Positions 20,759-29,435 of a DNA stretch of 64,000 nt are shown piece after piece. The notes beneath the pieces are model-generated. The model was not told where the DNA came from and ran no database searches. It saw only the letters and a list, made by a program, of their open reading frames with translations. Location: the NCBI GenBank assembly GCA_031378845.1, contig JANNES010000020.1, positions 393,409 to 457,408 on the forward strand, in the 5' to 3' direction. Positions within the stretch are counted from its first letter, which is position 1; each line of letters begins with the position of its first letter. The DNA comes from JAJNPS01 sp031378845. Lineage in GTDB: Bacteria > Pseudomonadota > Alphaproteobacteria > Rhodobacterales > Rhodobacteraceae. Both the position numbers and the translations under genes were made by a program.

Positions 20759-21565
20759 ATGACAATGCGGACCAAGGCCCTTTTGTTCTATGCCATTGCC
20801 TTCGGGCTTGCCGGTCTTGCGGCGGTTGCCGCGCGCTGGATTGGCGAGGCCAGCCTGTTGCTGATGATGCTCACGCCGACTGTCGCAGCCTTGGCGATGC
20901 TGGTGTGGATCGCGCCCGAGGGGGGGATCCGGGACTTGCCGCAGCTTTTGGGGTTGAACCGCAGCGGTATCCGCGTCTGGCCCCTGGCGATCCTGGCACC
21001 CTTTGGGCTGCATCTGGCGGGACTGGCATTGCTGATCGCGACCGGGCTGACGGTGTTTGCAGTGCCGGTCGGGGGCATGGGCGTGGACATGGCGCTTGGC
21101 ATCGTGATCGGGCTGATCATCAGCAGCGCGCTGGCACTGGGCGAGGAGATCGGCTGGCGCGGCTATCTGTTGCCGCGTCTGACGGGCCTTGGTGCCCTGC
21201 GCGCGATGTTGATCGTGGGGTTCTTGCACGGTATCTGGCATCTGCCGCTATTGCTTGGGACCGATCTTTACCATGCGGACGGAAACCCCTTGATCGTGGT
21301 GCCTCTGTTCCTGGTCACCCTGACGCTGGCGGGCGTGTTCTACGTATACTTGCGGCTGAAATCGGCGTCGGTCTGGCCGGTGGCATTGGCGCATGGCGCG
21401 GTGAACATGGGCTGGAACCTGGCCGACCGGTTCAGTGGCGCGAAATCCGTGCTGGCGCAGGAATACATCGGCGGCGAAAGCGGCGTGATCGTGATCGCAG
21501 GGCTGGTGGTGTTGAACCTTTTCCTGTTGCGGGGCCGAGGCTGGGACCCTGACACGCGCGGCTAG
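20759..21565 (+). CDS. CPBP-family intramembrane metalloprotease
   Basis: The 268-residue multi-spanning protein has the three CPBP (Abi/Rce1-like) motifs: EEIGWRG, FLHGIWH and HGAVNMGWN. These supply the catalytic Glu and the metal-binding residues inside the membrane. About eight hydrophobic segments are visible. The start at ATG 20759 (MTMRTKALLFYAI) opens directly into the first membrane helix. Bacterial members are linked to bacteriocin self-immunity or membrane protein processing; the substrate here is unknown. Confidence 0.88.
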   Translation: MTMRTKALLFYAIAFGLAGLAAVAARWIGEASLLLMMLTPTVAALAMLVWIAPEGGIRDLPQLLGLNRSGIRVWPLAILAPFGLHLAGLALLIATGLTVFAVPVGGMGVDMALGIVIGLIISSALALGEEIGWRGYLLPRLTGLGALRAMLIVGFLHGIWHLPLLLGTDLYHADGNPLIVVPLFLVTLTLAGVFYVYLRLKSASVWPVALAHGAVNMGWNLADRFSGAKSVLAQEYIGGESGVIVIAGLVVLNLFLLRGRGWDPDTRG

Positions 21566-21665
21566 GGGCGGCGCGGCCTCGTGTCAAACCGCCGAGAGGG
21601 CAGATCTCCGCGTGGTTTCAGCCCCGGGAGCGGCAACATTGCCCATTCTGCGCGGTGGGGCGGGC

Positions 21666-21696
21666 TTGACTTGGGGCATCTGGCATTGTGTATCGG
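21666..21696 (+). promoter_or_regulatory. Candidate aspS promoter
   Basis: TTGACT at 21666-21671 is followed 17-19 bp later by TGTATCGG. It lies about 40 bp before the aspS ribosome site AAAGGGG. Confidence 0.3.
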
Positions 21697-21733
21697 CGCG
21701 ATGACGCCAAAGCCCTTGGAAAGGGGACCGTAA

Positions 21734-23710
21734 ATGCACGCCTATCGCAGCCATACCTGTGCTGACCTGAACACCGCCCATGTCGGCGAGGTCGTCCGTC
21801 TTGCGGGCTGGGTCCACCGGGTGCGCGACCATGGCGGGGTGCTGTTTGTCGATCTGCGCGACCATTACGGAATCACGCAGGTGATTGCCGACAGCGACAG
21901 TCCGGCCTTTGCGGGGTTGGATGCGGTGCGGGCGGAATGGGTGGTGCGCATCGACGGGCGGGTCAAGGCGCGGGACGCCGCGTTGGTGAACGCGAAACTG
22001 CCGACAGGCGCGATCGAGGTTTATGCGACGGGGGTGACGGTGCTGGGCGAGGCCGCCGACTTGCCGATGCCGGTGTTTGGCGATGTGGACTACCCCGAGG
22101 AGACGCGGCTGACCTACCGATTCCTCGACCTGCGGCGCGAAAAGCTGCATGCCAACATGATGCTGCGCTCAAACGTGGTGCGCAGCATCCGCAACCGGAT
22201 GTGGGATCAGGGCTTTACCGAATTCCAGACGCCGATCATCACCGCCTCCAGCCCCGAAGGCGCGCGGGATTTTCTGGTGCCGTCGCGGCTGCATCCGGGC
22301 AAGTTCTACGCGCTGCCGCAGGCGCCGCAGCAGTTCAAGCAGCTGATCATGGTGGCGGGCTTTGACCGCTATTTCCAGATCGCCCCCTGTTTCCGGGATG
22401 AAGACCCGCGCGCCGACCGGTCACCCACCGACTTTTACCAGCTTGATATCGAGATGAGTTTCGTCGAGCAGGAAGACGTCTTTGCCGCCGTGCAGCCGGT
22501 GGTGCAGGGGATTTTCGAAGAGTTCGCGCCAGGCAAGAAGGTCTATTCGGACTGGACCAAGATCGCCTACCGCGACAGCCTGAAGTGGTACGGCAGCGAC
22601 AAGCCCGACCTGCGCAACCCGATCCGGATGCAGGACGTGAGCGAGCATTTCGCGGGGTCGGGGTTTGCGATCTTCGCGAAGTTGCTGGAGGTCGAGGGGA
22701 ACGAAATCCGCGCCATTCCCGCGCCGAAAGGTGGCAGCCGCAAGTTTGCCGACCGGATGAATGCCTTCGCCCAGAAGGAAGGCCTGCCGGGGATGGGCTA
22801 CATCATCTGGCGCGAGAGCGAAAAGCAATATGTAAAAGGTGCTTCACCGATTGCTGACCTGCTCTGGGGTTGGTGCTCAGGAGAAGTGCCGAGGAACAAA
22901 CTCGATATTTTGCTCAAGGAAGGGACACCGACCGAGGAAAGCAATGCACTCCAAGTAATCGCCTATATGGACTCCAATCGACCTGACCAAGCAAAGCCTG
23001 CCATTGTAGAGTTGTTTGGCATCACAGTTCTTGAAGCCGCAGGCCCCCTCGCCAAGAACATCGGCCCCGAGCGCACCGAAGCCATCCGCCAGCAACTCGG
23101 CCTCGGCCTTGGCGATGCGGCCTTCTTCTTGGGCGGCAAGCCGGAGACGTTTGAGGCCATCGCGGGACGCGCCCGCAACGAGATCGGGCGTGAACTGAAA
23201 CTCACGGAAGAAAACTGCTTCAAGTTCGCCTGGATCGTCGACTTCCCGATGTACGAGAAGACCGAAGAGGGCGGGATTGATTTCAGCCACAACCCGTTCT
23301 CGATGCCGCAGGGCGGGCTTGAGGCGCTGAACGGTGATCCGCTGCAGGTCTACGCCTATCAGTACGACCTTGCCTGCAACGGTTATGAGCTGATCTCGGG
23401 CGGGATCCGCAACCACAAGCCGGAGATCATGTACAAGGCGTTTGAACTCGCGGGCTATCCGGCCAGTGAGGTCGACAAGCGCTTTGGCGGGATGGTCAAG
23501 GCGTTCAAGTATGGCGCGCCTCCGCACGGGGGCTGTGCCGCGGGGATCGACCGGATCGTGATGCTGTTGGCCGATGAGGCGAATATCCGCGAAGTCATCA
23601 TGTTCCCGATGAACCAGCGCGCCGAGGATCTGTTGATGGGGGCACCAAGCGAACCCCTGACCAAGCAGTTGCGCGAACTGTCCTTACGCGTGGTGGCCAA
23701 GGACGCATGA
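21734..23710 (+). CDS. aspS: Aspartyl-tRNA synthetase with a large unusual insertion
   Basis: It charges tRNA-Asp (and possibly tRNA-Asn). An N-terminal OB anticodon-binding domain (MHAYRSHTCADL, GWVHRVRDHGG) precedes the class II catalytic core: motif 2 FRDEDPRADRSPTDFYQLD, the GAD insert domain, and motif 3 GCAAGIDRIVML. At 658 residues it is about 68 longer than the usual 590. The excess sits at residues 362-432, within the GAD domain between GYIIWRE and EAAGPLAKN, in lower-GC DNA. The frame stays open and both flanks are normal, so the gene may still be functional. It is coupled to the downstream endonuclease gene. Confidence 0.93.
   Translation: MHAYRSHTCADLNTAHVGEVVRLAGWVHRVRDHGGVLFVDLRDHYGITQVIADSDSPAFAGLDAVRAEWVVRIDGRVKARDAALVNAKLPTGAIEVYATGVTVLGEAADLPMPVFGDVDYPEETRLTYRFLDLRREKLHANMMLRSNVVRSIRNRMWDQGFTEFQTPIITASSPEGARDFLVPSRLHPGKFYALPQAPQQFKQLIMVAGFDRYFQIAPCFRDEDPRADRSPTDFYQLDIEMSFVEQEDVFAAVQPVVQGIFEEFAPGKKVYSDWTKIAYRDSLKWYGSDKPDLRNPIRMQDVSEHFAGSGFAIFAKLLEVEGNEIRAIPAPKGGSRKFADRMNAFAQKEGLPGMGYIIWRESEKQYVKGASPIADLLWGWCSGEVPRNKLDILLKEGTPTEESNALQVIAYMDSNRPDQAKPAIVELFGITVLEAAGPLAKNIGPERTEAIRQQLGLGLGDAAFFLGGKPETFEAIAGRARNEIGRELKLTEENCFKFAWIVDFPMYEKTEEGGIDFSHNPFSMPQGGLEALNGDPLQVYAYQYDLACNGYELISGGIRNHKPEIMYKAFELAGYPASEVDKRFGGMVKAFKYGAPPHGGCAAGIDRIVMLLADEANIREVIMFPMNQRAEDLLMGAPSEPLTKQLRELSLRVVAKDA
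22817..23029 (+). other. Low-GC in-frame insertion in aspS
   Basis: About 213 bp encode SEKQYVKGASPIADLLWGW through to FGITV, where relatives have only a few Gly/Glu residues. By my count it is close to 49% GC, against about 65% in the flanks, and it uses codons such as GTA, TTA-like AT-ending and AAA more freely. It contains no stop codon. I see no clear terminal inverted repeats or target duplication and do not recognise the encoded peptide. Confidence 0.75.
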
Positions 23711-24441
23711 TGCTGCAAGGATTGCGGGACCAAGGCTTTGACGTCCTGACCCGCAACCATGCCGAGGCGATCCTGACCACGGACTTCGCCGAACCCTTGG
23801 CGGAACTGGTCTCGGTGCTGTCGGCGTTTCGCATTGATCTGGTCGAGGTCATCGGATCGGGTGGCGGCGAGGCGGGGCCGACGCAGCGCTTGCGCCGGGC
23901 TTTTGCCGCGCAAGGCTGGGGCAAGCACAATTTCCGGGTGGAAACGCTGGTCGACGGGCGGCCCAGATTCTCGCTCAGCCACGAGATCGACCATGTGCGG
24001 CGTGCCCCCGCAGGCGTGCTGGCGATGGAGATCGAGTGGAACAACAAGGACCCGTTCTTTGACCGCGATCTGGATAATTTTCAGCGGTTTCATGCGCATA
24101 GCGCGATCAGCCTCGGGATCGTGATCACGCGCGGGGCGTCGTTGCAAGACGCCTTTGCGCGGCGGATCGAGGATCGGTTGATCCGCGACGGGGTGGCGGA
24201 TGCCCCCGGTTTGGCGATCTACGGGATCGAGGAGCGCACCCTGAAACAGCACCGGGCGGTGCAGAAATTCATGGATCAGGGGCTGGACTATCCGGCGGCG
24301 TTCACGCGGGTCTTTGTGTCCGACAAGTTCGGGCAGGCCAGCACGCATTGGGAAAAGCTGAGCTTGCGGGTGCGGCGGGGGGTGGGAAACCCCTGTCCCT
24401 TGGTGCTGATCGGGCTGCCGGACAGCATTCTGGAGGGGTAG
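23707..24441 (+). CDS. BglII/BstYI-like type II restriction endonuclease
   Basis: The 244-residue protein carries EIEWNNKDPFFDRDLDNF (about residues 108-125), the active-site block typical of BglII/BstYI-like endonucleases, which supplies the metal-binding acidic residues. Flanking HEIDHVRR and SLGIVITRG also fit this family. Its ATG overlaps the aspS stop, so it is probably cotranscribed with a housekeeping gene. The convergent MT-A70 gene downstream is the expected protective methyltransferase. The cut site may be GATC-centred as in relatives, but that is inference. Confidence 0.8.
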   Translation: MMLQGLRDQGFDVLTRNHAEAILTTDFAEPLAELVSVLSAFRIDLVEVIGSGGGEAGPTQRLRRAFAAQGWGKHNFRVETLVDGRPRFSLSHEIDHVRRAPAGVLAMEIEWNNKDPFFDRDLDNFQRFHAHSAISLGIVITRGASLQDAFARRIEDRLIRDGVADAPGLAIYGIEERTLKQHRAVQKFMDQGLDYPAAFTRVFVSDKFGQASTHWEKLSLRVRRGVGNPCPLVLIGLPDSILEG

Positions 24442-24511
24442 GGGGCGGGCATTTTCGGCGGGCTGAAGCCCGTCCTGGGGGTCATCGCCATGTCATCCGC
24501 GCGCCATTTCC

Positions 24512-24583
24512 TGTCATCCCGGCGAAGGCCGGGACCCAGACCCGCCGCGATCAGGTAGGCCCGCGCCTGCGCCACGATGACCC
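24512..24583. repeat. Alphaproteobacterial intergenic palindromic repeat
   Basis: The core TCCCGGC-GAAG-GCCGGGA (24517-24534) sits in TGTCATCCCGG...GACCCAGA context, a dispersed repeat found in many alphaproteobacterial genomes. It lies between two convergent genes and could fold in either transcript as a bidirectional terminator or mRNA end. Confidence 0.7.
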
Positions 24584-24592
24584 CGCGCCGAC

Positions 24593-25264
24593 CTACTCCG
24601 CCGCCAACCCGGAGTTATGGGCGTAGGTCTTCCAGTCGGGTTTGTAATCGGCATCGGCCTGATTGCCCCAGACCGTCCAGCCGTCACGCAAGCCGCGCCC
24701 GAACAGTTCCAGATAGGGACCCCACGAACAGCCCTCGATCAACCCGTACTGTTCATCCGGTTTGCGGGAATGCTCTCGTTTGCGGGTGGACAGATAATTC
24801 ACCTGTCGCCGACCCGGGGCCAGCGTGCGGACGTTCTTGCCGCGTGTACCGAACAACAAGATCTCGGTCACGTTGCGAAAGTAAAACCCCACGCCGCGGC
24901 CATCCGATCCGCCGTCTTTGCGTTCCTTGTGCCAGACAAGGTTCGATTTGTAGTCAAATCCCCAGGCTGACAGCACGCGCAAGCCATCGGGCAACAAAGC
25001 GTTCGGCACCCACATGTAACAATGCGCGCGGTCCTCAAGGTGGCGGGCCACGGGCAGCGCGCAGATCTCGTCCAGGGTCAGCGTCGGATAGCGCGACAGC
25101 CGCTTGTGTTCAGGCGCGACCTTGCCGGTGCGGTTTTCAAACCGCCATGGCGGATCGGCCAGCACGCAAGCGAAGCGGTCCGCGCCGAGAAAGTCCTGCA
25201 GGTCTTGCGCCGCTGTTTTCTTCATCCCCCATATGTTGCGCGGTTTGGGTCGCGCTGCAAGCAT
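24593..25264 (-). CDS. MT-A70-family adenine-N6 DNA methyltransferase
   Basis: This S-adenosylmethionine-dependent methyltransferase has the catalytic DPPW near residue 40 (CVLADPPWRFENR), YPTLTLDEICALPV, LVWHKERKDG, NVTEILLFGTRG and KPDEQYGLIE, all features of the MT-A70 family. The 223-residue reading starts at ATG 25264, which has GAGG four bases upstream; a second ATG at 25225 would remove 13 residues. Facing the BglII-like gene, it is most simply the modification subunit of a type II restriction system, although solitary relatives exist. Confidence 0.85.
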   Translation of the reverse strand: MLAARPKPRNIWGMKKTAAQDLQDFLGADRFACVLADPPWRFENRTGKVAPEHKRLSRYPTLTLDEICALPVARHLEDRAHCYMWVPNALLPDGLRVLSAWGFDYKSNLVWHKERKDGGSDGRGVGFYFRNVTEILLFGTRGKNVRTLAPGRRQVNYLSTRKREHSRKPDEQYGLIEGCSWGPYLELFGRGLRDGWTVWGNQADADYKPDWKTYAHNSGLAAE

Positions 25265-25430
25265 TGACCTCACACAGGTGGCGAAAAGCCTGCGGCTTTT
25301 GCCGTGCAAAAACACGCTCGGGGTGCGGGGGCTGGCACCCCGTGACGCGTGGCCAAAGTCGCCTCCACTGGCAGGCCGGGCCATCCTCTGCCAGAGTACC
25401 GCCTCGGGCGACCCAGAAAGGAGCCATCCC

Positions 25431-25934
25431 TTGCGCCAGGACGCGGATACCCCACCGCTATATGCCGCTTCGGTGCCGGTCTTTCGCCATTTCCTGGAGC
25501 GCATTTCGGGGCTGGTGGCACGCGCCGACGAGGCGGCTTTGGCGTACCGGATTGCCGATACCTTTCCGGCGCGCCAGCAGTTTGCAACGGCCGCCGGGTT
25601 TACCTTGCGCATCACCTGCCCCTTGGCGGGGCGCGAATTGCCCAGCCTGCCCGAGGCGCTTGGTCCCCGGCTTGCCGTCGCACGCGCCCTTTTGGGGGGC
25701 ATGCGGCCAGATGAGTTTGCCGGGGCAGAGGACTTGATCATAACCCATGTCGCGGGATTTTCCGAAGTCAGCCAAACCGGCCGCGATTTCCTGTTTCGCT
25801 TTGGCCTGCCGAATTTCTTTTTCCACCTGACGATGGGGTATGCTGCCCTGCGTGCGGCGGGTGTGCCCTTGGGCAAAGCCGATTTCGACGGGTTTCACGC
25901 CTATCCGGCAGATTTCCGCTTTCCCGATCCCTAA
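25431..25934 (+). CDS. DUF1993-family protein
   Basis: The 167-residue protein is predicted helical and resembles DUF1993, a DinB-like family without a known reaction. Recognisable segments are FRHFLERISGLV near the N-terminus and FFFHLTMGYAALRAAGVPLGKADF near the C-terminus. It starts at TTG 25431, strongly supported by AGAAAGGAG seven bases upstream. A His in the FHLTMGY helix could bind metal, as in DinB relatives (inference). Confidence 0.8.
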   Translation: MRQDADTPPLYAASVPVFRHFLERISGLVARADEAALAYRIADTFPARQQFATAAGFTLRITCPLAGRELPSLPEALGPRLAVARALLGGMRPDEFAGAEDLIITHVAGFSEVSQTGRDFLFRFGLPNFFFHLTMGYAALRAAGVPLGKADFDGFHAYPADFRFPDP

Positions 25935-26023
25935 AGCGGCGGCAGGGCGACGGAACGCGGGTCTTGCGTCGTATGATCCGTTGCAAGGCCGACTTCCTGC
26001 GCGCCGACTGCGAGGCCACCGAG

Positions 26024-27394
26024 ATGACGACCGACCCGACAGACCCGACGACTGCGATTGCCGCGTTTCGGTTCGGCTTTGGCCTGCCCTTGCCGAAAGG
26101 TGCCCCGGTGACGCCGGCCACGATGATCGGCCATCTTGTGGCGCCCGACCCGATGGATGCGGTCTATCCGCGATTGCGCCTGACCGAGGTGGCCGAGGCG
26201 ACACGCACCGCCCATGAGGCGCAGGCCGCCGCGCGCAAGGATCGCAGCAAGGAAGCCGCCGAAAAAGCCGCAATCGACGTTGTGCTCACGTTGGCCGCGA
26301 CCGGGTTTCGCCGCCAGCTTGCGCGCAGTCTCGACAGCCCGGATGGTTTGCGCGAGCGGCTGGTGCGCTTTTGGACGGACCATTTTACCGTGGTGACCCG
26401 CAACAAGCCGAATGCCGCGATTGTTGCAAGCTTTGTCGATGACGCGATCCGGCCACATGTCACCGCGTCGTTTGCACAGATGCTGACGGCAGCGACATTG
26501 CATCCGGCGATGTTGACCTATCTCGATCAGGTCGTCTCGGTCGGGCCCAATTCACGCTTTGGCAAACGACAGGGCAAGGGGTTGAACGAAAACCTGGCAC
26601 GGGAACTTTTGGAACTGCACACGCTGGGCGTGGGCGGCGGATATGGCCAGGGTGACGTGCGCGAACTGGCCGAGCTTTTGACGGGCTTGCGCGTTGATCC
26701 CGGGGAGGGGGTTGTTTTCGATGACCGCAGGGCGGAACCGGGGGCCGAGACGGTGCTGGGACTGCGCTATGGTGGCAAGGGGATGGATCCGATCAAGGCG
26801 GTCCTGGCAGACCTTGCGCTGCGGCCCGAAACTGCGCGCCATGTCACGGGCAAGCTGGTCACCCATTTTCTGACCGATGCGGCGCGCCCGGAACTTGTAG
26901 ATGCACTGAGCGAGGTGTGGATGCGGACATGGGGCGATCTTGCGGCGGTGACCGGGGCGATGCTGGACCTGCCCGCATTCTGGAGCACGCAGGCACAAAA
27001 AGCGCGCAACCCGGTCGAGTTTCTGGTCGCCTCGTTGCGGGCACTCGGGGTCAGCGGTGCCGACGTCATGGCCGCCACCGAAAAGGACTTTCGCCAGTTG
27101 ATCATGGCCCCCCTGATCGCGATGGGACAGCCCGCGCGGGGTGCCGCCGGACCAGATGGCTGGCCGGAAGCGCTGACGGATTGGATCACGCCGCAGGGGA
27201 TGGCCGCGCGGATCAACTGGGCCATCAGCGCGCCCAAGCGCCTTGGCAAGACAATGCCGGACCCGGTCGCGCTGGTGCCGGAGGTGCTGGGCCCGCGCGC
27301 CAGCGAACGTCTGATCTGGGCGGTAGCGCGCGCCGAAAGCCGCAGTGACGGCGTGGCCCTGATTCTGGCCGCCCCCGAATTCAACAGGAGATAG
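26024..27394 (+). CDS. DUF1800-family protein
   Basis: The 456-residue protein has the DUF1800 hallmarks: AFRFGFGLP near the N-terminus, FWTDHFTV, NENLARELLELHTLGV and GYGQGDVRELAELLTG, and late KLVTHFLTD. These proteins regularly pair with DUF1501 proteins, as here with a 4-bp gap. I chose ATG 26024 (MTTDPTDPT); TTG/ATG codons at 25964 and 25973 would add about 20 residues. No signal peptide is visible. Molecular function is not established. Confidence 0.85.
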   Translation: MTTDPTDPTTAIAAFRFGFGLPLPKGAPVTPATMIGHLVAPDPMDAVYPRLRLTEVAEATRTAHEAQAAARKDRSKEAAEKAAIDVVLTLAATGFRRQLARSLDSPDGLRERLVRFWTDHFTVVTRNKPNAAIVASFVDDAIRPHVTASFAQMLTAATLHPAMLTYLDQVVSVGPNSRFGKRQGKGLNENLARELLELHTLGVGGGYGQGDVRELAELLTGLRVDPGEGVVFDDRRAEPGAETVLGLRYGGKGMDPIKAVLADLALRPETARHVTGKLVTHFLTDAARPELVDALSEVWMRTWGDLAAVTGAMLDLPAFWSTQAQKARNPVEFLVASLRALGVSGADVMAATEKDFRQLIMAPLIAMGQPARGAAGPDGWPEALTDWITPQGMAARINWAISAPKRLGKTMPDPVALVPEVLGPRASERLIWAVARAESRSDGVALILAAPEFNRR

Positions 27395-27398
27395 CGCG

Positions 27399-28622
27399 AT
27401 GCCCGATCTGCACCTGACCCGTCGTGGCCTGATCAAAGGCCTTGGCCTGAGCGCCTGTTCGGCGGCGGCGCATCCCTGGCTTACCTCCGTGACGCTTGCA
27501 GGGTCCGATGGGCGCGCGCCTTTGGGTGACCACCGGCTGGTGGTCATCATCCTGCGCGGCGCGATGGATGGTCTGGATCTGGTCCAGCCGTTGGATGATC
27601 CTGCCTTTGCCACCTTGCGTCCGACGCTTGGGGCGGGCACCGGCAGCCATGAATTGACCGGGGGCTTTGGCCTGAACGCGGCGGCAGGCGACCTCATGCC
27701 GCTCTGGTCGGCGGGGGAACTTGCGTTCGTGCATGCGACCTCGACCCCTTACCGCGACCAGCGCAGCCATTTCACCGGGCAGGATCTGCTGGAAGCCGGG
27801 GGCGGAACTGCGGCAGGCGACGGTTTGCCGCGCGATGGCTGGTTGAACCGGATGCTGGGGGTCGTGCCGGGCCTGACTGCCGAGATTGCCTATGCGATCG
27901 GCACCGAGGCGCTGCCGCTGCTGCAAGGCGATGCCCCCGCGCGCAGCTGGGCACCGGATCAGGACATGCAGCTGTCGGCACAAGCGCGCCTGCTGCTGGA
28001 ACATGTGCATCACGACGACCCGGTCTTTGCAGCCGCGGTTGCCGAGGCGCTGGTGCTGACCGAAGCGGGCATGACGGGCGATACGCGTTCCGCCAAGCGG
28101 GACAAGGTTTTTGCCGATGTCGATGCGCTGGTCGATTTCGCGGCTGACCGGATGTTGGCGCAGACCCGCATTGTGGCGTTTTCGCAGGCTGGTTGGGACA
28201 CCCATCGGGGGCAGGCGCAGGCGATCGGGCGGCCCTTGTCGCGGCTCTCGCGCACAATCCTGCGGTTGGCGGAAAAGCTGGGGCCGCAGGTCTGGGGCAA
28301 GACGACGGTGCTGGCGATGACCGAATTTGGCCGAACGGTGCGCGAGAACGGCACCGGCGGGACGGATCACGGCACCGGCGGCGTGATGGTCGCGGCGGGG
28401 GGTGCGGTGAAGGGCGGGCAGGTTCTGGGGGCGTGGCCGGGTTTGCGCGACGGCGACCTTTACGACGGACGCGATCTGTTGCCGACCTCCGATGTCCGCG
28501 CCTGGGCTGCGCTGGCGATGCGCGATCTTTATGGTCTCGACCGGGCTGTGCTGGAAAAGACGGTGTTTCCGGGTCTGGATCTGGACTGGACCGGTGCAAA
28601 GATCGGCGGGTTGATCCGGTAG
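27399..28622 (+). CDS. DUF1501-family Tat-exported protein
   Basis: The 407-residue protein begins with a twin-arginine signal (TRRGLIKGLGLSACSAAA), predicting folded export to the periplasm. The body belongs to DUF1501, distantly related to sulfatase/alkaline phosphatase folds: LRGAMDGLDLVQP, YRDQRSHFTGQD, MTEFGRTVRENGTGGTDHGTG. The late T-D-H-G is typical of metal sites in that superfamily. It forms a two-gene operon with the DUF1800 gene. Substrate is unknown. Confidence 0.87.
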   Translation: MPDLHLTRRGLIKGLGLSACSAAAHPWLTSVTLAGSDGRAPLGDHRLVVIILRGAMDGLDLVQPLDDPAFATLRPTLGAGTGSHELTGGFGLNAAAGDLMPLWSAGELAFVHATSTPYRDQRSHFTGQDLLEAGGGTAAGDGLPRDGWLNRMLGVVPGLTAEIAYAIGTEALPLLQGDAPARSWAPDQDMQLSAQARLLLEHVHHDDPVFAAAVAEALVLTEAGMTGDTRSAKRDKVFADVDALVDFAADRMLAQTRIVAFSQAGWDTHRGQAQAIGRPLSRLSRTILRLAEKLGPQVWGKTTVLAMTEFGRTVRENGTGGTDHGTGGVMVAAGGAVKGGQVLGAWPGLRDGDLYDGRDLLPTSDVRAWAALAMRDLYGLDRAVLEKTVFPGLDLDWTGAKIGGLIR

Positions 28623-28715
28623 CCCAAAGCGCCGCACCGGGTTGGTGCGCGCAAGCGAGTTGCGCCGCCGTCGCCGCCGCCGCATAACGTCTTTGGGCAC
28701 TCAAGCGGGGGTAAT

Positions 28716-29429
28716 ATGGGGACGGGTGACAGGCTGGGCGTGGTCGTCAGAGATTGGGTGCCGCCGCCGCCGCCGCAACAAGCGGTTCTTTCTGGCCAGC
28801 ATGTGCGGCTTGAACGGTTCGAGGCGGATCGCCATGCGGCCGACCTTTTCCGCGCGTATCACGGGCATGACCCGCTTTGGGACTATATGCCGTACGGGCC
28901 GTTTGTCTCATCGGCTGCCTATCATCGCTGGGGCAAAGAGTTCGCGAGTGGCAATGATCCCGTCTTCTACGTCTTGCGTGACGCGGCCACCGGGCATTGC
29001 GGCGGCGTGGCCAGTTTCATGCGCATCACGCCCGAGCAGGGCGTCATCGAGGTCGGCGGCATCTGCATCGCCCCGGAAATGGCGCAAAGCCGGGCCTGGA
29101 GCGAAGCGATGTATTTGATGATGCAATGGGCTTTCGATGCAGGCTACCGGCGCTATGAATGGAAATGCAACGCGCTGAACATGGCGTCGCGGCGCGCGGC
29201 GCAGCGGCTGGGATTCAGCTATGAGGGCATTTTCCGCCAGATGATGATCATCAAGGGGCGAAACCGCGACACCGCATGGTTTTCGGTCATCGACAGCGAA
29301 TGGCCGGCCTTGCGTGCCGCGTTCGAGGCCTGGCTTCAGCCGTCCAACTTTGATGCGGCGGGCCTGCAAAAGGAGCGCCTGTCGGATCTGACGCGGCTGG
29401 TGCGGCAGGCGTCTGACCCGGCGCTGTGA
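28716..29429 (+). CDS. GNAT N-acetyltransferase, RimJ/RimL-like
   Basis: The 237-residue protein shows an acetyl-CoA fold of the RimJ/RimL type: GQHVRLERFEADRHAADLF, YVLRDAATGHCGGVASFM, GVIEVGGICIAP, and the C-terminal ALNMASRRAAQRLGFSYEG loop. The N-terminus includes a five-proline run encoded by a GCC/GCCG repeat tract. Upstream DNA at about 28660-28682 holds a similar GCC repeat. The substrate may be a protein N-terminus or a small amine. Confidence 0.85.
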   Translation: MGTGDRLGVVVRDWVPPPPPQQAVLSGQHVRLERFEADRHAADLFRAYHGHDPLWDYMPYGPFVSSAAYHRWGKEFASGNDPVFYVLRDAATGHCGGVASFMRITPEQGVIEVGGICIAPEMAQSRAWSEAMYLMMQWAFDAGYRRYEWKCNALNMASRRAAQRLGFSYEGIFRQMMIIKGRNRDTAWFSVIDSEWPALRAAFEAWLQPSNFDAAGLQKERLSDLTRLVRQASDPAL

Positions 29430-29435
29430 CGCGGC

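Noticed and set aside
21590..21733. A riboswitch or T-box leader in front of aspS
   Set aside because: The leader is short, no conserved T-box elements are visible, and T-boxes are not expected in this group; only a candidate promoter was kept.
28655..28785. GCC-repeat tracts before and within the GNAT gene as a phase-variable microsatellite
   Set aside because: The tracts are short and imperfect (interrupted by GTC and others), so slippage-driven phase variation is unlikely.
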